Source: Undaria pinnatifida
Taxonomy: Eukaryota; Sar; Phaeophyceae; Laminariales; Alariaceae
DNA length: 64,000 bases
Assembly (NCBI GenBank): GCA_012845835.1
Contig: JABAKD010000006.1
Location: 1,906,116 to 1,970,115 of the forward strand
Direction of reading: 5' to 3'
Position 1 is the first letter of the stretch. The number at the start of each line of letters is the position of its first letter. Below, in pieces: positions 31,960 to 43,200 of this stretch. The notes beneath the pieces are model-generated. The model ran no database searches, was not told the DNA's origin, and saw only the letters and a program-made list of their open reading frames with translations. Both the position numbers and the translations under genes were made by a program.

Positions 31960-32215
31960 TCGCGGGTTGGATCGGGTCAGGATGACCCCACCCGACCCGT
32001 GAGATTTCTAAAGCTTCATGACCCGATCAAACCCGACCCAGCCCGTGAGATTTCTAAACCTTCATGACCCGATCCGACCCGACCCGACCCGTGAAATTCC
32101 AACCACACCTTTTAACCCTACCCGAATTAACCCTACCCGACTTGAAATACCCCGCGAGTTTCGAAAACTCCCTGATCCGACCCGCGAGATGGATCATGAT
32201 CTGTGAAACGCCCTG
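31960..32215 (+). repeat. GACCCG-type repeat cluster
   Basis: Units with gacccgacccgtgagatttc and cttcatgacccgatc, ending cgaaaactccctgatccgac, which matches the 20.8-kb cluster. Confidence 0.65.
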
Positions 32216-33284
32216 ATAATATATGTATATATATTGTGTTGCCGCATGCTGCGACAAGGACAGCACTTTACTGGCCAAACTCTTTTCTTTTTACTGGCGG
32301 GCGTTCTCGACTAACGAAACTGCCCAGAAATCGATTGGAGTATCGTTTTGGTTTGGCTGATGATGTTGATCTTTAAACGTCTCGGCCGCGCATGCGATTG
32401 TCGCACTTCCCTGTGTTTTGCTAAAACAAATCCTGGCCTTGGGCGAGGCTTGGAGCTCCTCCTCGAGTGACCACACCCTCTCTTTCGGTAGGCGGGGTTA
32501 CCCCCATTGCCACTGCCGGATTTATGCCGCTATTTATAACACGGGCGGCCTGCACTTTGCTCAACAACTCAATAAGCGTAAAATTATTAGTCTAGTCTAG
32601 ACTACTAAGAAACCAATCGAAACCAATTGCCTTATTTTTTTTCTTCATCTCTTTTTATTCTCACGTTTGCTCTCCGCCTTCCCTTTTTCCCCCCGGCACT
32701 CCTCGACGGCGATGTCGACGGTTTGGTTGTGACGATAGCGTGATGTACCATGTGCACGTTTGCTGTGAGACTCAACCCCATGGTGACCTAGCGGCTAGGT
32801 AACAAAATTGTACTGCGTACCCTCCTGCTCGTATTTGGTATATTCTTATTGTGCTGTGGGATAAACGTGTTCACATTTTGGCATATCCTGCGCCGAGGGA
32901 ATGACTCTCGATTATTTGTGCCATGGCCGTTTTATGAATGAATGGCGCCCAGATCTAGTTTGCGCCACACATTATCGGATTGTCGCATAGTAAGCGCAGT
33001 GATTGTAATCCCCTGACATGGTGATTGGGGCGGCTCATCTCTCATGGTTGCCTGCTGCGTTGGATTAGCAGAATCAACGCGCCGGTAATGACCTCGGGTG
33101 GAGTCTCCAGCGGTTGCCGAGAGATGCACTACTTTTGTTTCAAAGACCAGTACGTTCTTTGGAATTGAATACTTTCCCCACAGCAACTCCCCTATACCTC
33201 TTCGTTGATATCTTACTATTCCACACACTTGCGGTTATAACGTACATTCGATGCAATATATATATATCACATTTATTTGTGGGG

Positions 33285-33500
33285 CCTCACGCGGGCGCCC
33301 GCGAGCGCTCACGTGATATCCCTTGATCTACCGCGGTACCTCGCGACACTCGATGCGGCGGCCCGCGGGAGCTCCCGCGGTATACCGTGTGGGCCCGTGG
33401 GCACTCGCAACGCCCAAGGTTGTTACCCGCGAGATAATCCGCAGGAATCCGCGGTATCTCATATTGTAGTTCTCGCAGGCATTCCCGCGGGCACCTAATA
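33285..33500 (+). repeat. CCCGCGGG-rich minisatellite
   Basis: Degenerate units around gcgggcgcccgcgagc and cccgcggtat. A similar tract in the other sense lies at 33755-34030. Confidence 0.65.
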
Positions 33501-33642
33501 TGTCTCAGGCTTCTAGGCTTAGGCCCACGCTCAGGCTCACACCCGGGGCTTGGTTCAAAGGGTCAAGGTGAAAGCACTCAACAAAACCTCAAACACGTGG
33601 GACTAGCGCTTGTCAACCTGAAGTATGTTACGGGCACACACC

Positions 33643-33735
33643 TAACCCCTTCAGAGCCCAAAAATTTCCTCTCATACTCACTTCAAGTAAATGTAAAAAT
33701 AGAAATGGTTTCCTGTAGTGAAGGCGGTAAAAGGT
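33643..33735 (-). repeat. Family B copy, inverted
   Basis: Begins aaccccttcagagcccaaaa; the interior is diverged (acttcaagtaaatg) and its far end is weak. Confidence 0.42.
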
Positions 33736-33754
33736 TATGATGGAGATGTGTATT

Positions 33755-34030
33755 CCGCCCGCGGGAGCCCATAACAACTACGCAGGGAGATATCGCGGGG
33801 GTTCTTCGGACAGTCGGCAAGCCCCATGATGGGAACATCCACAGGATACCGCGGGATTACAGACGGGCGCCCGCGACATCTCCCACGGGTGCCCGCGAGT
33901 TCCTCTTGCGGGCGGCCGCGAGTTCCCATGGGAACTAAGTTGGGATGTCGCGTTCTCTCGTGGTAACGACTATGGGCCCCCGCGGGTGCCCGCGGGGCGC
34001 CATAGGCGCGACCTCGGGCGATCGCGAAAC
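33755..34030 (-). repeat. CCCGCGGG-rich minisatellite
   Basis: cgcgggtgcccgcgggg-like units and gcccgcgagttcc. It may form an inverted pair with 33285-33500. Confidence 0.62.
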
Positions 34031-34705
34031 ACACGGTGATCTGCGTCCCCCCAAACAATCCCGAGACAGTGCAGTGTGGTGTGAGACGAAATCACGGAAA
34101 GAAATTTCACCGGACTAACTGGGGCCTCGTACTGTAGGATGCACGGCACTATAACCAAAGGGATGGCGATGGCGAAACTGCGGAATACTTGTAGTAAGCA
34201 TTCCCGCACGGGCACCGAGGCCAACGTGCTTCTCACCTTTCGATAATTCTGCAGTAGTAATTTTCAAGTATAGCGACGTGAGTTACGTTAGATTTGCTCG
34301 CTTCTGTTGGGCGCTAGCTACTTCCTCGCGGCATTATCACGAAAAATGACTCGTTGCCAAGCTTGCAGTTATTTGAAGGGGGGGGGTGGCCTGTGCAGAG
34401 GCCGACTCCCTATAGCTAACGGTCCAATCCTCTCAGACAGCGACACACAGAATATCCCTCACCACTCGGAAGGGTGAGACCTTCCCGCCCTATTCACACG
34501 ATGACGTATCGACACACGACACGAAGCGTTATTAAGCCCCAAGCGTTTGGGAATCAGAAACATTCAGATGGCACAAAGATATCTGTGGATCCAGGTTAAG
34601 ATATTGTTATGGATCTTTTCGTATCAGCCAGAAATGCCAGTATCACGAGTTGTAGAGAGTATGTACACCTTGGTAGGCATTACTCGGAGTACTATTTTTA
34701 ATAAA

Positions 34706-34772
34706 CTGAAAATGCGTGGAAGTGTGGTGAGCTTAAGCTTTATTTTTCCCCATACCATCCGCCGGAGGATTA
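34706..34772 (+). repeat. Family G repeat
   Basis: gaaaatgcgtggaagtgtgg, tgagcttaagctttattttt and catccgccggagga followed by poly-A. Confidence 0.5.
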
Positions 34773-34942
34773 AAAAAAAAAAAACTGTCTGGCAGGCTCG
34801 CAGTTAGTTGCGTGGTGTGTTATCTACCTATAATAGGCCGACTCCCAAGCTAACTTCCTGTCCTCTGATACAGCGGTGTACAAAGAACTGCGTGGCTATC
34901 ATACGACTATAGAGGGGGGGGGGCATACCTTCTAGAACTACC

Positions 34943-35228
34943 GTGGCACGTTACGATAGGAGGTATACCTTTTTTTGGCTATTTTGCTTTCTGAATGACG
35001 GGGCTACTTAATTTAACCCAACAATCGCCGGAAAAAATCGAACATTTTTTAATGCATGATTCTCGTTGTGTGTCTCTAACTAGGTCTAGAGGCCATTTTT
35101 TTTTTGTGCCCGCGGTCTATCTGTTTATTTTTCTCAAAATCAGTTATATTGGGGGCGGTCTTGAGTGAGCCCAAAATTGAGGGGTAGTATTAGAAAAAAA
35201 GTGGTGCACCTCTATCGAAGCACGCGTC
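34943..35228. mobile_element. TIR MITE, family A (diverged)
   Basis: Left end gtggcacgttacgatagg, right end acctctatcgaagcacgcgt, interior ctgaatgacggggctactt. Diverged but same order of motifs. Confidence 0.5.
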
Positions 35229-35589
35229 TTTAGTCCACGGCATCGCGTACCAACACGCGATGAGCGTTGCTCCAGCCATCTGTGAGTGAGGACAATAATA
35301 CCAGGAAAACAAAAAATCAAACAAACGGTACGTAGGGGCGTCAAGTGCGTCAAGTGTTCGCTGTGGCACCTACAGGATGTGATATAGCTGTATGGAACTT
35401 TCGTGAGCTCACGGTGTGCCTTCTTTCTCCATGCCTTCATGCGCCTAAAGAATAATTGTTTATGTGGCGTTTCATGGCACTGCTTCCTTTCATTGTAGAA
35501 TGATCCCGGAAGATATGTGATCGTACGAGCGTTCATCATGCAACCGATTGCCCCGACAGCAGTTACATGACAGCTTAAGACCTCTCGTA

Positions 35590-35890
35590 AAATGGTTCAT
35601 GAAAATTGCCATGGGGACTGCCTTGCGACTGCCTTGCGACTGCCATGGGGCTACGATAGCACTGCCATGCATTTGCCGCACATAGACGAAACTGCCGTGA
35701 TGTGCCGTGGACTGATACGAAACGGCCATGAGACGTCATGGGGTGTAACGAGATACCACGAGGTGCCACGAGGGAGCGTTATCGTGCCATGAGGGGTCAT
35801 GGAGCTCCATGGCAGTTTCCTGAGAGCCCCATGCATGATATCATGGCAGGCAGAGCTATGGCCGTCCCACGAAAATTCCCAAGGGAGCGT
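35590..35890 (+). repeat. CATGG-rich degenerate repeat
   Basis: actgccatggggctacga-type phrases about every 10-20 bases. A weaker stretch recurs at 36415-36530. Confidence 0.6.
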
Positions 35891-36887
35891 TCATGGTAAC
35901 TAGTTGACTGCGCCACTAATACTGATCATGATAAAGACGATGACGTCGTCGGAGTTGCTTGCTCCGTGTCTTGATATGGTGGGGGCGCCATTTTTAAGAG
36001 TCGTGGAGGTAACATGCTGCGGAAAAGGTGTACGTTCTTTATTTCTGAGGCTGTTCACGTGGTGAGCTCTTTTATTGCATACCTCACCCAAAGAACTGAA
36101 TATTAGTAGGAGCAAGCTGAAAGTGCTTTTGTGATGACCGAACCCATGGCCAAGGTACAAAAAATATCCACATATATATTTCAAAACAAGATCGACGTTA
36201 ATTCCGACGATTTCATGTAATAAAGGACCACCGTCAGTCAGCCAAATAAGGGTATACCTCTATCGCAGCACGCATGGGAGACTTTCACGGGTTCGCGGGG
36301 GTGCGTCCAAGCACCAGCCAGGTAGTTTTACCGGTACCAGCGCAAGCCTGTGTAACTACCTGCCAATGAGTGTTCCAACAAGTCAACCCAATAGCCACAG
36401 CCCTGCGATGGCGCTTCATGCTACTGCCATGGCAGTGTCGTAGCAGCTACTACTGTATTCTAGTGGAGGCCCCATGGCAGTCTCTTGCCGGTCCCATATG
36501 GCTACGACTGAGTAACGCTATGCCCATCGATAGTAGTTGAGGACTGAGGCATTGCTACTGGGCGTGTAGGTAGCTCGTTTAGGCGCACGGAGACAACGAC
36601 GAATCAAAACGGAAAGCTGTCAAATCATGCACCCCTCCACTCGGGTAAAGTGAGCGATCCTATCCATTGTTACTATCATTTAACTTGTCATCTGACAATG
36701 TGTAACACTTGTTCCTATCATGCCACTCTAACATCGAAGGAAATAATCCAGTATTCAATCACTTCAGACGTGAAATATGTCACCAATCAAACCTTAAGTA
36801 GCACTTGATGAAAAAATACCTACAACGTAAGCGGCGCCAGATAAAAATCTGCAAGGGTGACGGTGCTCCGTCCTGCAAATAAATTAC

Positions 36888-37160
36888 TCAAAGACGCCTG
36901 ATACTACTCTGCAGAGGTTCATCATTTCTTTGCTCAGGCTCGTCACTTGAAAAAGCCTTGTGGATCACTACAAAACTGGCCATGGCCAAAACTAAAGGTG
37001 TAACACGATGACCGCCAACATGGAAAGCATAGGTACCATCAATAAATGATGTTCGTAGTAATCTCACAATGAATCTTTGATGATTTACGCTAGACGCATC
37101 CTTGGCCACCCATGGAACGCGATTGGTTGCGGAAGCAGGCAAGTACAAATAACCGAACAT
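36888..37160 (-). CDS. Candidate small ORF or terminal exon
   Basis: A 90-codon ATG-initiated frame with balanced composition: FGYLYLPASATNRVPWVAKD, a hydrophobic segment VTPLVLAMASFVVIH, and a polar tail ending SIRRL. One membrane span is possible. No family is recognised and the flanks are repeat-rich; it may be a terminal exon or chance. Confidence 0.27.
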   Translation of the reverse strand: MFGYLYLPASATNRVPWVAKDASSVNHQRFIVRLLRTSFIDGTYAFHVGGHRVTPLVLAMASFVVIHKAFSSDEPEQRNDEPLQSSIRRL

Positions 37161-37169
37161 AATGCGAAC

Positions 37170-39937
37170 CCTACAAGAAGACCCGATTCACAAATCCGTT
37201 ATCCATCACGAACTGTTGCAGGCACACAAGACAACAGAAAACACCAACAGAGCCCGCCAAGCCGAGAGCCCGAAATTCGGACTTGAAGAGCACGCACGGT
37301 ACGCACGGCAAGAGGGCCTCGACTTTTCCTGACTCTCCTCGGTTGAGGAGGTTTATTCCTCGCCAAACACCTGGGAATATGACCAAGATGAAGGAGCGAC
37401 GCGATGGGCAATGCCATCGGCCTAGGGAACCAACGAAATTTGTGTAAAACACAGGTGAAATCCTGGCGATATTGTGTAGTTTCAAAGGTTACGAGCCTCG
37501 AAAAAGTGTTGCAAAAAACAAAAAAATCTACCCCTGTCGCAGCACGCGTCGAAACGCGATAATACCAGTACTTTCTATCCAGTTGAGGAGCTTTATACCT
37601 CACTCAAGAACTGGCTTTTGTCAAAAAATCAAAATACAACCCCACAAGGATCCCAAGACCCTAGATATACCACAAAGATCTACGCATTATTCATAGGCAA
37701 ATATGCAACATAAATACTACGTTAAACACACCGCATTCACACGCTATTCATATTTCCTCGGTTAACGATCTCCGCCTGTCATGAAAAACATTGGCCAAAC
37801 AAGAAAGGTGACATTAAGTACACCTGTCGTATGCCAGGTACGGCACGCATCGAAGCGCGACAGTTTCAGACATCGTCGATACATCAACCAGCTCGACCTT
37901 TCGGTTGTTCGCTGACGACGCCACGCTTCCTCGAAATTGCGATCAGGGCCGGGATAGACCAACTGTAGATGCCGGCCACTCGTCGACTATTTCGGCCATC
38001 TGCATAACTATCATCAAGTCCCGGAGGGCTCATGTGAGATGCCCTGCGCGTTCTGTTGACTCACGATACCGAGTAAACATGACCCCGAGCTACGGTGGTA
38101 GGCGGGGTGACACTGATCTCTCCGACGGATTTACGCTAATGTTAGAGCCACTGGGGCGAACGGCCCTGTACCCTACTCAAAACATGCACACACACACGAA
38201 ATGGCAGGCAATTCATGTCGTGAAACTATAATTGGCGCAATATAATGTTCACGACGTGCGGATGACTCCAGTCGTACTCTCCCGCGAGAACCCGTGAGCT
38301 AACCGCAACAAGATTACTCCCTCCCACCTTCGCCCGCGCACACACTGCCGGCGGCGTGCGAGCACATGCCCGCTGAATTACGACGTTCTAAAAGCACTCC
38401 CCACACCCTATCCTTGGTCGCATTTACTTGGAGACAACGGCGGCCGCTTTCACTCCACAGATGGAGCATCAATGAACGCCAACCTGTCAGCGGTTCATCC
38501 GCGTAGTGATCGATAAATGTGAAGGTGATACTTGCACAGATACCGGGGGGGGGATGTAGATCAGCTGCCCACGTCAGGGCAATTGTTGTGATCCCACCCC
38601 CCCTTCAAAACGACGTTATTTGTGTATACCGGTTGACGGGTCTAAGTTTACGACCGAAGACGTCAAATGTGAATGTGTTATCTGCGGAGCCATTGAGGGG
38701 TAAAACGTCGATCAATTACCCAGCCCAAGGGTAAGTCTCATGACATTCTCCCCCCTTCAGAACCGGGGGGGACATCTGGGCCGTAAGGTTTCACGGATCT
38801 CGGCATATGGCCAGTGACGTCAAATGTGAAGTGGACGGGCTACCCACTAAGCTAACGGCTAAAATAATAACTAACTACCATCCCAGGGGCAAGTGATAGA
38901 ACCTTCTTCCGCTCTTGGGACATCGCGGTCTTTGGGACGTGGCGGTCGACGAGCCTCTGTATGGAATCGACGACGTAAAAGTGGAGGTACTACGTACCTA
39001 GCTAACGGGGTCAACTTCGATCGACTACACCCAGCCATGGTGAACGAAAATATCATGTGACGCACTGTCGGCGCCAAAGAAGCACAACCGCGAGTCGCTT
39101 TTCTTGCAGGCTGCTGCTCGCGCTCGAGACAACTGCGGCGGAGTGCCCCTCAATCACCAGACGAATACAACCTTAGGCGTACTACCTCTTAGGGCGGGTG
39201 CGGGCCAGGCATCACCAGACCTCACCAACCTCTTACCACAATCAATACATTATACATACATGACGAAGTCAACGAAAACAGCAGGTAAAACAGAAAAAAA
39301 CAGGCAAGTTACCCACGACAGTGATGACCCCTCGATGTCATGCTGCATTGGAGCCTGTGGCGAATCTGCACACGTACTCCAACGCGCACCTCGACACACG
39401 ATACTTCATGTTTTACCACTTGATGTTCCAGCGCGTAAGGTCAAGGGGAGGGGTGTGTACGGCATCAAAGTACCAGAAGCACGAAAGCAATAGCCTCCCA
39501 GATCCACAAACCTGAGAAGCACGACAAACCGGAGAAGCTCGAAACAAAGCCTCACAGGTCACCAAACCTATGCCTGCAGCGAACACAACATACATCCATG
39601 TTCGATGGGTGGCAGTTGAACTAAACTCGCTTCCAATTGTAAGAGTAGGTCTACGTGTACAACAAGCAGCTCCAGCGCTCAAACGTACGTGCACCACAAA
39701 TGATAGCAGAATACCCTTAGATACCGCCCCACCCACACCTCACGGTGGTCCGCGCTTGGTGCACGTGATGTTTGCTGCTCGATGAAACCCTACGTGCTCC
39801 GTCCCGGTATTATATCGATGCGACATCCTATAAACACACGACCACACGGCCATGAATGAACTGGACATCCTCCCAACGCATACATGAGCACACCATACAT
39901 AGGTACGCTGGCAACATGTTTGGAGGATACGAGTTCG
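37170..39937. other. Intergenic stretch downstream of the minus-strand gene
   Basis: Decayed family A ends (accctgtcgcagcacgcgtc-like near 37530), the 180-bp units at 38.55 kb, and otherwise nothing recognised. Confidence 0.45.
38550..39055 (+). repeat. Three degenerate ~180-bp tandem units
   Basis: Each carries gacgtcaaatgtgaa or gacgtaaaagtggag, then aacgtcgatcaattac or acttcgatcgactac, then cccagcc. Confidence 0.6.
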
Positions 39938-40216
39938 TTAGGGGGTCTTGCGCTCCAAGCCTTGCCGCTCCAGAGCTATAAATCCCGACTCGCAAGTTGC
40001 CCCATCAACGAGAGCGTTCAAGTGGCGCATGGATTCGACGAAGAGGTAGTACTCCGCCAGTGATAGCGAAGGGTCCACCGCGCAGCTGAATGGCGGCTTG
40101 ATCAAGGGGATGTTCCAGATTGATACGGTCTGGAACAAATGATGAGACACCCAAAACTGCGGATTGACGAACCACAAGCCTTCGGGGTTGTGCGAGTATG
40201 CCCATGCAGCTAACAC
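39938..40216 (-). CDS. Cys-module GT gene, exon 8 (terminal)
   Basis: 93 codons including TAA, after acceptor ggtatag in phase 0. It reads WAYSHNPEGLWFVNPQFW, VSHHLFQTVSIWNIPL and KPPFSCAVDP, then a helix-like tail SMRHLNALVDG. The aromatic-rich composition and phase fit mark it as the C-terminal exon. No consensus AATAAA was seen immediately downstream. Confidence 0.76.
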   Translation of the reverse strand: MLAAWAYSHNPEGLWFVNPQFWVSHHLFQTVSIWNIPLIKPPFSCAVDPSLSLAEYYLFVESMRHLNALVDGATCESGFIALERQGLERKTP

Positions 40217-43200
40217 CTATACCGCGCGCCGAGACACGTGGTGGCAGAGTTTCACAAAGGGGGGGGTATTGAGCACGATCTTCTTCCACGATAATGGTCT
40301 AGATACCGTGAAAAACACTGTTAACGGCAAAAAATGTTGAAATAATTTGGGGTAATGCAGGGATGCAATTGTTGTGCTTGATTACTTTCCACATTTGAGG
40401 CAGGCGATAAAATATGAAAAGTAGTATGTTCTGGTAAGAAAACGCACTCAGTAAACTTTTCCGTCGGCGTGTCATGCCGGGATTATGTTCCAGACCATCT
40501 TCTACTACTGAGTATATCAGGTAGTACGTATCAATAGGTATTGACGCAGGCAGGCACAATGCTCGTCTTCTTAACAGGATCGCACCAGCAAAAAACGTCC
40601 GTGCACCCCAATTTCGGTGTGCATGTAGGGGATACGCGTGCTACGGTTGAGGTAGCACTCTGCTTCTCAAATAGTTTCTGAAAGACGGGGCTCCTTAACC
40701 CAAAACCGTCGAAAATACGCCCCATTTAGTTTGGGATGATTCTCGTTTTATACCTAGGCCATGGGATTTTTCATCCGGTATCATAGCAGTTTTTTTTTCT
40801 TCAAGGATCTCAAAGTGAGGGGTAGCATTGGAAAAAACATGGCGCACCTCTATCGTAGCACGCGTCGGGAAGAGAGTAAGACGCCTGCTACGATAGAGCT
40901 AGCACTTTTTCGAGAGACGAAATGTGATTGTCGGGACTTTCCTTGACGCCTTTAAAACTGGAAACCCTGTTTGGGGACAAATTTACTTGAAGTTAGTATA
41001 GGGAGGGGTTTGGGGACTCTAAGACCCAGGATACGGTACCAGAGGGGTCCCCCTTTTGGAGCCTTTGCGGTCGTAAGTTTTCTGGACGTTTTTATAATTG
41101 GCGGTATCGATCCAAAATGGAATGGTAGTCTACGCTGCGCCATAAAAAAACGCCTATTGATAATAAGGCATTCTTATTTGTGATGTACTGAGTCACTCGA
41201 GCGGGTGGCAAAAGCCAGGTAATGAGAATGGAGGTGTGGTGCTACAATACCGGAGCCGTGCTCTTGACTAAATATCGCTGCAGTTTCGTTTCGTCTTGTC
41301 GGCTTTTCTTTCGTTTTCTTATACATACTACCTAGCACAAGGTATTTTTCATCGGGTTGCGCTTTTTTTTTTTTTTTTTTAAATCAACAAAATCAACGTT
41401 TTTTTCATGGAGTATAACGCTCCACCGCCCTCGGAAAGAAAACGGTGGTGCAACGACACCGTAGAGCATGAATCGCAACACTTCAATGCACTCGGCATGC
41501 TAGCAACTGCCCGTCCCACCTCTGGTGCGGAGACATCTTCCACCTCAGCGAGAAGGTTCAAGACACGCTCATCGTCAATCCACGCCTGCGACGTTGCTGT
41601 ATCCAATAGCTCATCAGCGAGCAGTAGCTCACAGAGCTCGGAGTTGACAAAAGACGGCAACATCAAGTCCGCCCCAAACGTGAACACAGGAGACTCAAAG
41701 CCGAGGAGAATTGACGACGCTCTCGCGCTCGCTCGACTGGCGTAGTCAGCCAAGTGTCGGTCGATGTATCCCACCAAGAGTTCCCCCTGAGGAGAGTGGG
41801 TGTCCTTAGCGGTGAAGGTTCGCGAGAGGAGAGACCCCGGGTTCATGTAGTAGATGAGCTTTGCGCCGTCGCCACAGTATTTGTCGGCAAGAAGTGCCGA
41901 GAATTCTGGATTGCTGGACCGTTTGACGGTTACCCCTGGTAGATAGCTGAACATCCTGCGAGGGGAATACGACGGACGCGAGTGCAAGAGGAAAAGCGCG
42001 CAACGAGTTTAGGCAAGGGTACGCACAATATATGTTTCAGAAACCACACCCCTGTTTTCGACGCCTGTTGACAGAAGAAGGAGGGCGGCACGTATTGCGC
42101 TGAAGCCAAACACAACGAATTCTAAAGCAAATATTGCGTTAGTTTCTGCATTCGCAACACCAATCCCACCTCACCCGTCCGGTTTTGTTTTTCAGTTTGG
42201 CGAGTTTAAGGAGGGACGAGCCAAAGCAAACGACCCTGTGGCACAACAAGGACTACCCATGCGTCCACACACGACGGCTTGGAGAGAAAGAAGAGGGGCT
42301 TACCGTTCAAAGATACTGATGTCCTGATTGCTGACGGCGATGGCCGTGCGCATGCCCGGCATAAACGTCAGTACACTGCGGACCATGGCATCCGTCTCGC
42401 CGATCCCCTGCGCGCTGGAGGAAATAAACGCGCACAGGTTGCCTCGGACAACGTCTTTCTCAAACGGCATAGCTGCAAACCTGTCGAACTCTTCAGCATC
42501 AAAGCTGCTCCCCCTGTCCCCGGGGAGCACAGGGCGAGCTTCACCATAAAAACTGCTGCTCTTCCCCCCGGGAAACGCAGGGCGAGCCCCACCAGTAAAA
42601 GCTTGGGACAGCGAGTGTTCCATGCGTTCTGGCCAACCTCGACCCGTAAACGTTGGACTAGGTTCTTCCGCATCTTCTGGCAGCGCTCCGCCGGTCGAAC
42701 CTTGCGGTAACAGTTGTTCTTCCATGGATGCTGGCTGCCCGCGAGCGTACCCGTTCAGTAGTTCTTCCATAGCTTCTGCCTGCGCTGCACCGGCAGAGCC
42801 TTGCACCAGGTGTTCTTCCAAAATGTCCGGCTTCTCGCGGGTGTAGATGCCTTGTTGATCTTCCGTAACGTCTGGCGGCGCTTCGTCGGTAGACGCGTGG
42901 GTCAGATCTTCTTCCATGGGTTCCGGCCGCTCGCGGGCGTACGCACCCAATTGTTCCTCCACAACTTCCGGATTCCCGCGACCGCGCGCACTCATAAGCT
43001 CCAGATCATCGCACATGACAACACCGAAATCTGAGGAGGAGACCGCCCTTCTAGCAGCGGGCAGGTCGTCGTAGCAAGTCCGGCAGTGGAATCCCAACCC
43101 GCTGTCGCCGCAGCCTTGTGTGCCGTACAGGGAACTGGAGTTGGGGGGGACGGAGCACTCTGGGTCGCACACGTTTCTTGTGGTGCTAGTCGCGGCCGAC

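Larger units (their letters stand above)
32216..36880. other. Intergenic repeat-rich stretch
   Basis: No coding region is supported. It contains CCCGCGGG minisatellites, family A, B and G elements and the CATGG tract. Confidence 0.5.

Noticed and set aside
31298-32067. Overlapping 135-205-codon plus frames
   Set aside because: Three overlapping frames across minisatellite and GACCCG repeats, none with a recognisable domain.
32770-32810. tRNA-like phrase tggtgacctagcggctagg
   Set aside because: No matching acceptor stem or TTCRA loop could be paired around it.
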